Source of the DNA: Paracoccaceae bacterium | GTDB lineage: Bacteria > Pseudomonadota > Alphaproteobacteria > Rhodobacterales > Rhodobacteraceae | Assembly: GCA_024236495.1 (NCBI GenBank) | Contig: JACKKJ010000001.1 | Coordinates: forward strand, 558,001 to 622,000 | Length of the DNA: 64,000 bases | Direction: 5' to 3' | Part shown: positions 25,775-33,480 of the stretch, in pieces | Layout of the letters: every line of letters starts with the position of its first letter | How positions within the stretch are numbered: position 1 is the first letter of the stretch | Program-made: the position numbers and the translations under genes | Notes under the pieces: generated by a model | The model's input: only the letters and a program-made list of their open reading frames with translations | What the model was told of the DNA's origin: nothing | Database searches by the model: none

Positions 25775-27105
25775 CCCCACCGGCCGCCCTGATCCATGTC
25801 GTCGACGACGACACCGACCATCTGGCCGCGCTGAGCGATCTTCTAGATGCGGCCGGTCATGCCGTCATGGGCTTCACCGGCGGGGCCGAGGCGCTGTCCG
25901 CGGCGGCGCTGCGGGCGCCCGATGCGGTGGTGACCGACCTCAGGATGCCGGGCATGGACGGCATGGCACTGCTTGCGGCGCTGCGGGAAGCGGGGTTGGC
26001 GATGCCCGTGGTCATGCTGACGGGGCACGGTGACGTGCAGCACGCGGTCCGCGCCATGCGCGCCGGGGCAGAGGATTTCCTTGAGAAACCCTATGACGCC
26101 GCGCATCTTCTGGCGGTGCTGGCGCGGGGCCTGGAGACCGCCGCGACGCGCAGCGAACTTCTGCGCCTCCAGACCCTGATGCAACTGCGGGAGGCGCATC
26201 CGATCCTGGGCGAAAGCGCCGCGATGTCGGCGCTGCGCGACCGTGTCGCGGCCCTTGCGCCGCTCGACGTGAATGTCGTCGTCACCGGCGAAACCGGCAC
26301 CGGCAAGGAACTTGTCGCCCGTGCCTTGCATGCTGCCAGCCCGCGCGCGGGCCGGCCCTATGTCGCGATCAACTGTGCCGCCCTGCCCGAAGCGCTGTTC
26401 GAGATCGAGATGTTCGGCCATGCGGCGGGCGCCTTTCCCGGCGCGCAGTCCGACAAGGCGGGCAAGCTTGAAGCGGCGGGCGGCGGAACCCTGGTTCTGG
26501 ACGAGGTGGAGGCGCTCGCCCCCGCCCTGCAGGCGAAACTCTTGCGCGCACTGGAAGAACGCCAGGTCGAACGCCTGGGCGAGAACCGCCTGCGCCCGCT
26601 TGATCTGCGCATCGTCACCACGTCGAAGACCGACCTGCCCGCACTTGTGCGCGCCGGCGGCTTGCGCGCCGATCTTTACTGGCGGCTGGCGGGCGCGGAT
26701 ATCGAGACCGAACCGCTGCGCGCGATGGGGCAGGACATCATCCTGATCTTCGCCCACTACGCGGGACTGGCAGCCCGGCGCTATGGCCGCACGCTTCCGG
26801 AAACCGGGTTTCTGGAACGGCGGGCGCTTCTGGCGCATCCCTGGCCGGGCAATGTGCGCGAACTGAAGGCCGCGGCGGAATCCTTCGCGCTTGGCCTTGG
26901 CCGCGCGATCCCGACGGGTGGCGACGCTGCGCCGGCTGTCACCGGGACCGGAACCCTGCCCGAACGGCTGGCCGCCTTCGAGGCGCGCGAGATCCGCGCC
27001 GCCCTTGAACGGTTCAGCGGAAATACCGACCTGGCGGCGCGTGCGCTTGGCCTGCCGAGGCGCACGCTGAACGACAAGATGAACCGCTACGGGCTTCGTT
27101 CCTGA
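25771..27105 (+). CDS. Sigma-54-type response regulator, DctD-like, with altered GAFTGA loop
   Basis: A 444-residue NtrC-family regulator. The receiver domain has the acidic pocket VVDDDTD (residues 10-16), phosphoacceptor Asp56 in VTDLRMPGMDG and Lys in FLEKPYD. The AAA+ domain has Walker A GETGTGKE (about residues 173-180) and Walker B LVLDEV. The sigma-54-contact loop reads GAFPGA (residues 220-225) instead of GAFTGA. The C-terminus carries a Fis-type helix-turn-helix (NTDLAARALGLPRRTLNDKM). It overlaps the kinase gene by four bases and probably controls the TRAP transporter. Whether it still opens sigma-54 promoters is uncertain. Confidence 0.93.
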   Translation: MTPPAALIHVVDDDTDHLAALSDLLDAAGHAVMGFTGGAEALSAAALRAPDAVVTDLRMPGMDGMALLAALREAGLAMPVVMLTGHGDVQHAVRAMRAGAEDFLEKPYDAAHLLAVLARGLETAATRSELLRLQTLMQLREAHPILGESAAMSALRDRVAALAPLDVNVVVTGETGTGKELVARALHAASPRAGRPYVAINCAALPEALFEIEMFGHAAGAFPGAQSDKAGKLEAAGGGTLVLDEVEALAPALQAKLLRALEERQVERLGENRLRPLDLRIVTTSKTDLPALVRAGGLRADLYWRLAGADIETEPLRAMGQDIILIFAHYAGLAARRYGRTLPETGFLERRALLAHPWPGNVRELKAAAESFALGLGRAIPTGGDAAPAVTGTGTLPERLAAFEAREIRAALERFSGNTDLAARALGLPRRTLNDKMNRYGLRS

Positions 27106-27107
27106 TC

Positions 27108-28040
27108 CTATTGCGGCAGTTCCAGCCCCGCCGTCGCCCGTTCCAGTTCCGCCCGGCATCGCGCGATGGTGAAATCGGTAAAGACCCGGATCTTGGGGTC
27201 GCGCAGGCGCCGGTGCTGGGTCAGGCAGGTCAACTGGACCGGCAGGGGCGGCGTCGTTCGCGCCACGGGCACCAGATGGCCGGTGCGCAGGTGTTCGGCC
27301 ACCTCGAAGATCGGCTTCAGGATGATCCCGCGCCCGTCAAGCGCCCAGCCCGTCAACACATCGCCGTCGTCTGTCTCGAACGGGCCGGTCACGTCGAAGC
27401 GGCGCGGACCTTCGCGGGTGATCAGCGTCCACTGAAATTCCCGCGCGCCCGGAAAGCGCAGGTTGAGGCATGCATGCCCGTCGCGGATCAGCGCCTCGCC
27501 GCTGTCGGGATTGCCGCGCCGCGCGACATAGGAAGGGGAGGCGCACAGGATGCGCGGGCAATCGGCGACAAGCCGCATCTTCAACGTGCTGTCTTCCAGG
27601 ACGCCAAGGTGAAACGCCATGTCGAGCCCTTCGCCGATCACGTCGATCACCCTGTCGGACAGCCGCAGACGCACGTCGATCTGCGGATATTCGTCCTTGA
27701 AGGCAGGCACATGCGGCGCGATGAACCGCCGCCCGACCCCAAGGGGCGCCGCGACGAAGATGGTGCCCCGGAAGTTCTGGGTCGATGTCATGACCGCCGC
27801 TTCGGCATCGTCGATCGCGTCCAGCACGCGGCGGGCGCCGTCATAGAACAGCCGCCCGTTCTCGGTCGGCTTCAGCCGCCGCGTGGTGCGGTTGAAAAGC
27901 CGGATGCCCAGATGTTTCTCAAGGTCGGCGATGCGCGCCGAGGCCACGGCGGGCGATGTGCGCTGATCCCGCGCGGCCGCGCTCATGTTGCCCAGTTCGT
28001 AGACCCGGACGAACATCTTGAGATTGTTGACATAGGACAT
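27108..28040 (-). CDS. LysR-family regulator divergent from puuD
   Basis: A 310-residue LysR regulator with the helix-turn-helix at residues 5-62 (LKMFVRVYELGNMSAAARDQ..., then ASARIADLEKHLGIRLFNRT) and an effector domain starting at about residue 92 (GTIFVAAPLGVGRRFIAP). It belongs to the CrgA/DsdC-like group. It converges on the response regulator (two-base gap) and diverges from puuD across 117 bases, which makes urate degradation its most likely target. Confidence 0.9.
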   Translation of the reverse strand: MSYVNNLKMFVRVYELGNMSAAARDQRTSPAVASARIADLEKHLGIRLFNRTTRRLKPTENGRLFYDGARRVLDAIDDAEAAVMTSTQNFRGTIFVAAPLGVGRRFIAPHVPAFKDEYPQIDVRLRLSDRVIDVIGEGLDMAFHLGVLEDSTLKMRLVADCPRILCASPSYVARRGNPDSGEALIRDGHACLNLRFPGAREFQWTLITREGPRRFDVTGPFETDDGDVLTGWALDGRGIILKPIFEVAEHLRTGHLVPVARTTPPLPVQLTCLTQHRRLRDPKIRVFTDFTIARCRAELERATAGLELPQ

Positions 28041-28157
28041 TCCACCCCTCCCCGCCGCATTCTTCGCCTATGTTTGAAAGTTTTGCGGCATTCCAAGGAT
28101 TATCAGGAAGATCGGATTCGGTATAGCGTCAGATGAAACGCCGTGGAGGGACCTGGC

Positions 28158-29384
28158 ATGTACGACTTCATCGTTCTGGGCGAGTGGCTCGAATTCGCGG
28201 TGCGCTGGCTGCATGTCATCACCGCCATCGCCTGGATCGGATCCAGCTTCTACTTCATCGCGCTTGACCTTGGCCTGCACCGTGACCGCAACCTCGCCTC
28301 CGGCGCGGACGGCGAGGAATGGCAGGTGCACGGCGGGGGCTTTTACCATATCCAGAAATACCTGGTCGCGCCCGAAACGATGCCGGGCGACCTGATCTGG
28401 TTCAAATGGGAAAGCTATGCGACCTGGCTGTCGGGCTTCGCGCTTCTTTGCCTTGTCTACTACCTGGGCGCCGATCTTTATCTGGTCGACCCGAATGTCC
28501 TTGATATCCCGGTCTGGCAGGCGATCGGCATCTCGATCCTGTCGCTTGCCGCGGGCTGGCTGCTTTACGACACGCTGTGCAGGTCGCCGCTGGGCGAAAA
28601 CCCGACGACGCTGATGGTGCTTCTCTACCTCATCCTCGTGGCGCTCGCCTGGTTCTACACCCAGGTCTTCTCGGGCCGCGCGGCGCTTTTGCACCTTGGC
28701 GCGATCACCGCGACCATCATGTCGGCCAACGTCTTCATGGTCATCATCCCGAACCAGAAGATCGTGGTGGCCGACCTGATCGCCGGCCGCACGCCCGATC
28801 CCAAATACGGCAAGATCGCCAAGCTGCGGTCCACCCACAACAACTACCTGACACTGCCCGTCATCTTCATGATGCTGTCGAACCACTATCCGCTGGCCTT
28901 CGCGACGGATTACAACTGGATTCTCGCCAGCCTGGTCTTCCTGATGGGCGTCACGATCCGCCACTGGTTCAACACCCGCCATGCCCGCAAGGGCAGCCCG
29001 ACCTGGACCTGGGCGGCGACGGTGGTGCTGTTTCTCATCATCGCCTGGCTGTCGACCGCCCCGATGTTCCGGGCCGAGGACTCCGAACAGGTGCGGCTGA
29101 CCCCGGTGGCGGAGAAATTCGCCGCTGCCAGCGATTTCGAGGACGTTTCGGATATCGTCATGGGGCGCTGTTCGATGTGCCACGCCGCCGAACCCGCCTA
29201 CGACGGCATCCACTGGGCGCCGAAGGGCGTGATTCTTGAAACGCCGGCGCAGATCGCAAACTGGGCGCGGGAAATCTACGTCCAGGCCGGGCTGAGCCAT
29301 GCGATGCCACCCGCCAACGTCTCTTACATCGAACCGGAGGAACGGGCGAAGATCGTCGCCTGGTATCGCGGTGCGGCGGGCTGA
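28158..29384 (+). CDS. puuD: Urate hydroxylase PuuD (membrane protein with cytochrome c domain)
   Basis: A 408-residue membrane protein. Residues about 1-300 hold roughly eight hydrophobic helices with conserved His residues (WLHVITAIAWIGSSFYF, HNNYLTLPVIFMMLSNHYP, IRHWFNTRHARKG), and the C-terminal part is a cytochrome c domain with the haem motif CSMCH at residues 338-342 and a later AMPP region that can supply the Met ligand. This architecture is that of PuuD, which oxidises urate to 5-hydroxyisourate and passes electrons to the respiratory chain. The start at 28158 is preceded by GGAGGG. Confidence 0.93.
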   Translation: MYDFIVLGEWLEFAVRWLHVITAIAWIGSSFYFIALDLGLHRDRNLASGADGEEWQVHGGGFYHIQKYLVAPETMPGDLIWFKWESYATWLSGFALLCLVYYLGADLYLVDPNVLDIPVWQAIGISILSLAAGWLLYDTLCRSPLGENPTTLMVLLYLILVALAWFYTQVFSGRAALLHLGAITATIMSANVFMVIIPNQKIVVADLIAGRTPDPKYGKIAKLRSTHNNYLTLPVIFMMLSNHYPLAFATDYNWILASLVFLMGVTIRHWFNTRHARKGSPTWTWAATVVLFLIIAWLSTAPMFRAEDSEQVRLTPVAEKFAAASDFEDVSDIVMGRCSMCHAAEPAYDGIHWAPKGVILETPAQIANWAREIYVQAGLSHAMPPANVSYIEPEERAKIVAWYRGAAG

Positions 29385-29415
29385 AAAACCGCCACGGAAG
29401 ACCGTCGAGACGACA

Positions 29416-29443
29416 AAGGGCCGGAGGCAAACCTCCGGCCCTT
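29416..29443. terminator. Bidirectional terminator between puuD and the porin gene
   Basis: AAGGGCCGGAGG (29416-29427) and CCTCCGGCCCTT (29432-29443) form a perfect twelve-base-pair stem around CAAA. The genes on either side converge (puuD ends at 29384, the porin gene at 29465), so it can serve both. Confidence 0.8.
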
Positions 29444-29464
29444 CGCACATTCAGGCTGCGGCGA

Positions 29465-30376
29465 TCAGAACGCCGAGAGGACCGTCGACGAAAGCACCGC
29501 GTGCGACGGGTTCATGATGGAATCGGCCACGCTGTTCAGCGGCACCTTGTTCGCGTTGGCGCCGAACGGGATGGTAAAGCCGATGCGGACGGTGTCGATC
29601 GACCCGCTGCTGCCGCCAAGATCCAGATCGGTCCGCGCAAGCTCCAGCGATGCGATCCCCGGGAAGTTCGCCATCGACGACAGGTCGTAGCTGACGCCAA
29701 GGCCGATGGTCGTGATATCGAGGCTGGCAAGATCGACCGAGGCGCGGTTGATGCCGGCGAAGGCCGTCCACTGATCGGAGAACGCGTAGCTGCCCGCGAC
29801 CCCGATCATGTCGAAATCGACCGAGCTGCCGCCCGACGAAAGCCGCGTTCGCATGAAGTTGCCGCCCAGTTCAAGCTGGTCGTTCATCGCGTAGCGCATC
29901 GTGATGCCGTAGTCGTTCATGTCGACGCCGGTCAGCAGGTCGCTGCTCTTGCGTCCGTAGAAGGCGCCGAAGTCCAGACCCTGGGTCTCGTAGCTTGCCT
30001 CAAGGCCGTAGGAGCGGGCCGAGATGCTGCCCGGCACCCCATCTATGCCGATCTTGGCCTTCTCGTTGTAAAGACCGACCGCAAAGCCGTTGCCGAAGGC
30101 ATAGCCGAGGTCCAGGCCGATCATGTCGCCGGTCAGGTCAAGCGCCACGCCATCGACCGAGGCGTCGATCCGGTCATAGCGGGCGCCGAAGCTGAGCCCG
30201 TTGCCGAAGGCCACTTCCACGCGGCCGTCGAAGGTGCGGGTGGTGATGTCCTGCGTGACACCGGAGATGTTCGAAGACCCATAGCCAAGGGTAACCCCGC
30301 CCGAGAATTCCTGGGCTTGGGCGAACATCGGAATCGTTGCCAGCACGGCGATGCCGAGGGATGTCTTGATTGTCAT
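29465..30376 (-). CDS. Outer-membrane porin
   Basis: A 303-residue beta-barrel protein. The signal peptide MTIKTSLGIAVLATIPMFAQA is cleaved before QEFSGGVTLGYG. The rest is alternating short strands with Gly-aromatic turns (for example GFAVGLYNEK and YGLEASYETQGLDFGAFYGR), and the final residue is Phe (VLSSTVLSAF), the BAM recognition signature. The pattern fits Rhodobacteraceae porins. AGGCAGGAAA precedes the start. Its leader region contains a GC-rich hairpin and, further up, a CtrA-like box. Confidence 0.88.
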   Translation of the reverse strand: MTIKTSLGIAVLATIPMFAQAQEFSGGVTLGYGSSNISGVTQDITTRTFDGRVEVAFGNGLSFGARYDRIDASVDGVALDLTGDMIGLDLGYAFGNGFAVGLYNEKAKIGIDGVPGSISARSYGLEASYETQGLDFGAFYGRKSSDLLTGVDMNDYGITMRYAMNDQLELGGNFMRTRLSSGGSSVDFDMIGVAGSYAFSDQWTAFAGINRASVDLASLDITTIGLGVSYDLSSMANFPGIASLELARTDLDLGGSSGSIDTVRIGFTIPFGANANKVPLNSVADSIMNPSHAVLSSTVLSAF

Positions 30377-30603
30377 TTTCCTGCCTCTTGTTCTTTTCGG
30401 GCCGGGCGGTCGAACGCCCGGGACGGCCCCTTCCCTCCAGCGGAAGGGAGCCACCCGATATCTCTAAAGTATTTGCAGCATACCACTTTTGATTAAAACC
30501 GATTCTAATTAACCATTTGTTAACCTTTTGGATATGTGACGAAAGGGCCACAAGCTTATGATGTGGCGGAAGAAATTCGATCCAGGGCAAGGGCCGCTTC
30601 GAT
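30377..30603. other. AT-rich porin promoter region
   Basis: No gene seen. Going upstream from the porin start there is a GC-rich hairpin (CCCTTCC paired with GGAAGGG near 30428-30450), then an AT-rich block (30470-30535) that must contain the leftward porin promoter. GCCACA (30547-30552) and TGTGGC (30562-30567) form a small hairpin further right. Confidence 0.45.
30509..30523. promoter_or_regulatory. CtrA-type binding box TTAA-N7-TTAA
   Basis: TTAA-CCATTTG-TTAA followed by C matches the full CtrA consensus (TTAA-N7-TTAAC) of alphaproteobacteria. It lies 133 bases upstream of the porin start in an AT-rich block. CtrA control of this porin, or of a rightward transcript, is an inference; AT-rich blocks can yield such matches by chance. 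Confidence 0.4.
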
Positions 30604-30768
30604 GCCGGCGCCAGCAATGCCCCGAAAAAGATGCACATTCCCGACATTTCATCGGGAGGGCGAACACCGTGAAACCCCGCGCGAGAACGCAGGGTCGGTG
30701 CCTACAGACACCCACGCGCCAACCCGTGGCGCGGTCTGTCCTTTCACAATTGCTGCATCCTGGCCGGC
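30604..30768. ncRNA. Candidate multibranched structured RNA (orientation unknown)
   Basis: The only non-coding stretch of this window with a coherent fold that I cannot name. Closing helices: GCCGGC 30604-30609 with 30763-30768, and CAGCAAT 30612-30618 with ATTGCTG 30749-30755. Inside are three hairpins: CCCGA 30640-30644 with TCGGG 30652-30656; CACCG 30665-30669 with CGGTG 30696-30700, enclosing ACCC/GGGT; and ACAGAC 30704-30709 with GTCTGT 30734-30739, enclosing CGCGCC/GGCGCG. It matches no riboswitch, 6S, SRP or tmRNA signature I know. High G+C makes chance stems common, so this is a candidate only. Confidence 0.3.
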
Positions 30769-30778
30769 GTGGCGCCGC

Positions 30779-31576
30779 CTAGGCTGCCCCGCGCCGGAGA
30801 TAGGGGAACCAGTCCTCGCGAAGCCGTTCGCCGGGCTTCATGTCATGGCCCGGAAAGGGAGGCGAGGTGCGGCCCGGACGCTCGATGTAGTGCGCGTCCT
30901 CGCCAACGAGGCGCAGCGAGAAGGCCCGGCGACGGGTGGCGGCGGTGTTGCCGCGCGCGCCATGCAGGGTCTGGTAGTCGAAGGCCACCGCATCGCCCGG
31001 TTCCATCGCCCATTCACGAATGTCCATCCCCTCTGCATCCGGATCGGGAACCGGCATGTAGGCCTCCGGGTCGGGGTAGAAATCCGTCTCCGCCAACCAG
31101 CGTTTCGGAAGCACCTCCTTCGGCCAGCGATGCGATCCGGCGACGCAGCGCAGCGTTGCGTCGGTGACAGGATCGACGGGCGACCAGAAGCTGACCGTCT
31201 GCGCGCCCTTTACGAAGTAGTAAGGCCCGTCCTGGTGCCAGGGCGTCGGCTTCGATGTGCCGGGTTCCTTCACAAGGACATGGTCGTGGAACATCTGCAC
31301 CGTCGGCGACCGCATCAAGGCGGCGGCGACACCGGCCACCGGCGAATTCTCGATCACGTCGCGGAATTCCGGGATGCGGGTCCAGTTGCAGTAGTCGTCG
31401 AAGAACCGCCCGCCCTCGCCGGGTTTCAGGTTTTCGGCCGCATAGGGCCCGGGCTCGGCCATGTTCCGCTCGATCCCCGCGCGGATCACGTCGACCCAGT
31501 CCTTCCACAACCCCTTTACCAGCACGACGCCGTCGCGCTGAAAGGTCTCGACCATCTCTTCGGTAACCAGTGCCAT
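30779..31576 (-). CDS. PhyH-family Fe(II)/2-oxoglutarate dioxygenase
   Basis: A 265-residue phytanoyl-CoA dioxygenase family enzyme. The iron-binding facial triad is visible as TPWHQDGPYYF (His and Asp, about residues 119-129) and the late His in YQTLHGARGN (about residue 207), followed by the Arg that binds 2-oxoglutarate in RRRAFSLRLVG. Such enzymes hydroxylate small molecules such as ectoine, betaines or chlorinated metabolites; the substrate here is unknown. AGGAGG precedes the start. The LysR gene alongside is divergent (83-base gap) and is the likely regulator. Confidence 0.88.
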   Translation of the reverse strand: MALVTEEMVETFQRDGVVLVKGLWKDWVDVIRAGIERNMAEPGPYAAENLKPGEGGRFFDDYCNWTRIPEFRDVIENSPVAGVAAALMRSPTVQMFHDHVLVKEPGTSKPTPWHQDGPYYFVKGAQTVSFWSPVDPVTDATLRCVAGSHRWPKEVLPKRWLAETDFYPDPEAYMPVPDPDAEGMDIREWAMEPGDAVAFDYQTLHGARGNTAATRRRAFSLRLVGEDAHYIERPGRTSPPFPGHDMKPGERLREDWFPYLRRGAA

Positions 31577-31659
31577 CGTGCCCTCCTGTCGCTTGCGCGG
31601 ACCCTGCGACACAGGCATCATAGTTTCAAATAATATATCTCAATGCCAGCCATAACCCG

Positions 31660-32562
31660 ATGCTATCCATAACCCTCCGCCAGCTTGAATATGCCGTCGC
31701 CGTGGCGCGGACCGGCGGCGTGACTGCCGCCGCAGAGGCGTTGAACGTGTCGCAGCCCGCGCTTTCGGTGGCCCTGTCGCAGCTGGAGGCGCAGATCGGG
31801 CAGCCGCTATTCCTGCGCCGCGCAGGATCGGCGGTGACGCCCACCGGCTATGGCCGTGGCTTCCTGGAAGAGGCCGAAAGGATCCTTGCCAGCCTTGCCC
31901 GCCTGACCAGCGGCGCCACCGCCCATGCGCCGGTCGCACTTGGCTGTTTCGAGGATCTCGCGCCGATGATCCTGGCGCCGCTGCTCGCGCTTGTGGCGGT
32001 GGATCTGCCGGGGCTGTCGCTGGTGCCGCGCGTCGCCGGGTTCGAGGCCCTGGCGGAGGATCTGGCGCGCGGGCGGATCGACCTTGCGCTCAGCTACGAT
32101 CTGGGCTTCGACGATCGCTTTGACCGGGAGGAGGTCGCGCGCCTTGCCCCCCACGCCGTCCTTGCCCCCGACCACCCGCTTGCCGCGCGCGCCACGCTGT
32201 CGCTTGAGGATCTGACCGGGGTACCGCTGGTTCTGGCCGACCAGGGGCCAAGCCTTGGCCACATGCGAATGCTGTTCTCGCGCGCGGGCCTGATGCCAAG
32301 GATCGCCCACCGCGCGCATTCGCTTGAGACCATGCGCAGCCTGGCCGCCAACGGGCTTGGCGTCGGGCTCAGCTATACGCGCCCCGCCCCCGGGCTCAGC
32401 TATGACGGCCGCCCGGTCGTCACCCGCCCCGTCACCGGTACCGGCGCGGGCGAACCCATCGTCCTGGTACGGCTCGCCGCCGCCCCCCCGGCGGAGGCCG
32501 CGGCGCGGGTCGCGGAACTTGTCAGGACGATCGCCGCCGGGCTGGCAGCCGCGCCGGCTTAG
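31660..32562 (+). CDS. LysR-family regulator divergent from the PhyH-family gene
   Basis: A 300-residue LysR regulator. The helix-turn-helix is at residues 4-63 (ITLRQLEYAVAVARTGGVTA..., NVSQPALSVALSQLEAQIGQ), and the effector domain starts near residue 90 (PVALGCFEDLAPMILAPLL). Its domain style resembles regulators of the OxyR/CynR side (TMRSLAANGLGVGLSYTRP is a typical C-terminal block). It is divergent from the dioxygenase gene across an AT-rich gap, which fits a regulator-target pair. Confidence 0.9.
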   Translation: MLSITLRQLEYAVAVARTGGVTAAAEALNVSQPALSVALSQLEAQIGQPLFLRRAGSAVTPTGYGRGFLEEAERILASLARLTSGATAHAPVALGCFEDLAPMILAPLLALVAVDLPGLSLVPRVAGFEALAEDLARGRIDLALSYDLGFDDRFDREEVARLAPHAVLAPDHPLAARATLSLEDLTGVPLVLADQGPSLGHMRMLFSRAGLMPRIAHRAHSLETMRSLAANGLGVGLSYTRPAPGLSYDGRPVVTRPVTGTGAGEPIVLVRLAAAPPAEAAARVAELVRTIAAGLAAAPA

Positions 32563-32587
32563 GCCGTGCACCCGCGCGCGTGGCGGT

Positions 32588-32623
32588 ACATACGGCGGCA
32601 CATACGGCGGCACATACGGCGGC
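32588..32623. repeat. Three 12-bp tandem repeats in a short intergenic gap
   Basis: ACATACGGCGGC occurs three times head to tail (32588-32599, 32600-32611, 32612-32623), between the stop of the LysR gene and the stop of hutC, which converge. No protein uses it. It probably arose by replication slippage. Confidence 0.9.
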
Positions 32624-32638
32624 GCGCGGAAGCGGCGC

Positions 32639-33394
32639 TCAGTAGCGCGTCGTCATCCTGTGGCCCGGCCGGTAGGACAGGCGGACATGGGTCAGCGCGT
32701 CGCCTTCCCACCAGGTCGTGCGTTCGACGGTGAAGACCGGCTCCCCCGCCTGCGTTCCCAGCGCCGCGGCGACGTCTGGCGTGGCGGCGGCGGCCAGAAA
32801 GCTGATCTCCACCTCGGAATAGGGTACGGCCTCGACCAGCCATTCGTTCGGGCCGCGCCCGGTGAAGTCCGCGCCCTCGGCCTGCGGCAGTGCGGCCAGG
32901 CTGATCCAGCGGTCCTCGAACTGGTAGGGTGCGCCATCGGCACTGTGCAGGCAGTTCAGGTGCAGCGCGCGGTTGTCGGCACGCAGGCCCAGCCTTCCGC
33001 AAAGCCATGGCGGCGCCGCCCGCACCTCGCGCGAAAGAAGCGCGTAGCGATAGGAAGCGCCGGCGCCCTCGATCTCGGCCCGGACCATCGGGATCTCGAA
33101 ACGCGCCTGCCGAAGCGGTGTCATCCGGACCCGCGTCCCGGCCTTGCGCTTGCGGTCAAGAAGCCCCTCTTCGGTCAGTTCGCGCATCGCCCGGTTCACG
33201 GTGGCACGCGCGCAGCCGAAGTCCTCGGCCAGTTCGACCTCGCCGGGGACAAGCTCCCCCGGACCCCAGACGCGCTGCTCGATGCGCCTGCGGATCTCGG
33301 CCTTCACGTCGCGAAAGGAAATCTTGTCGCCCCCTGCGGGCTCCGGTTCCGGGGCGCGGCCGGGGGAATGGGCGGCTTGGGGCGTGTCGGTCAT
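32639..33394 (-). CDS. hutC: Histidine utilisation repressor
   Basis: A 251-residue GntR/HutC-family repressor that responds to urocanate and shuts off hut genes. The N-terminal winged helix covers about residues 24-90 (ISFRDVKAEIRRRIEQRVWG, VELAEDFGCARATVNRAMRELTE). The UTRA ligand domain follows (YRYALLSREVRAAP..., FEDRWISLAALPQ, ERTTWWEGDALTHVRLSYRPGHR). It is divergent from hutD, with an operator candidate between. The start at 33394 is the nearest ATG giving a normal length. Confidence 0.92.
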   Translation of the reverse strand: MTDTPQAAHSPGRAPEPEPAGGDKISFRDVKAEIRRRIEQRVWGPGELVPGEVELAEDFGCARATVNRAMRELTEEGLLDRKRKAGTRVRMTPLRQARFEIPMVRAEIEGAGASYRYALLSREVRAAPPWLCGRLGLRADNRALHLNCLHSADGAPYQFEDRWISLAALPQAEGADFTGRGPNEWLVEAVPYSEVEISFLAAAATPDVAAALGTQAGEPVFTVERTTWWEGDALTHVRLSYRPGHRMTTRY

Positions 33395-33449
33395 CGCATC
33401 GCTTGGTCCTATGCTCGGCGCTGGCTTTTTGCCTGAGGTTATGTTCCAT

Positions 33450-33466
33450 TTGTATAGGTCTATAAG
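33450..33466. promoter_or_regulatory. HutC operator candidate between hutC and hutD
   Basis: TATAG-GT-CTATA (33453-33464) is a perfect inverted repeat within TTGTATAGGTCTATAAG, 14 bases before the hutD start and 56 bases from hutC. It shares the TGTATAG half-site style of HutC operators described in other proteobacteria. Autoregulation of hutC and control of hutD are inferred. Confidence 0.55.
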
Positions 33467-33480
33467 AGGCCAGGGCGCAA

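Noticed and set aside
30604..30768. 6S RNA, SRP RNA, tmRNA or a known riboswitch
   Set aside because: 6S would be one long hairpin and the others have conserved cores not seen here; it is left as an unnamed candidate.
32588..32623. Regulatory iterons
   Set aside because: Three 12-bp units between two convergent gene ends have no promoter to control; slippage is simpler.
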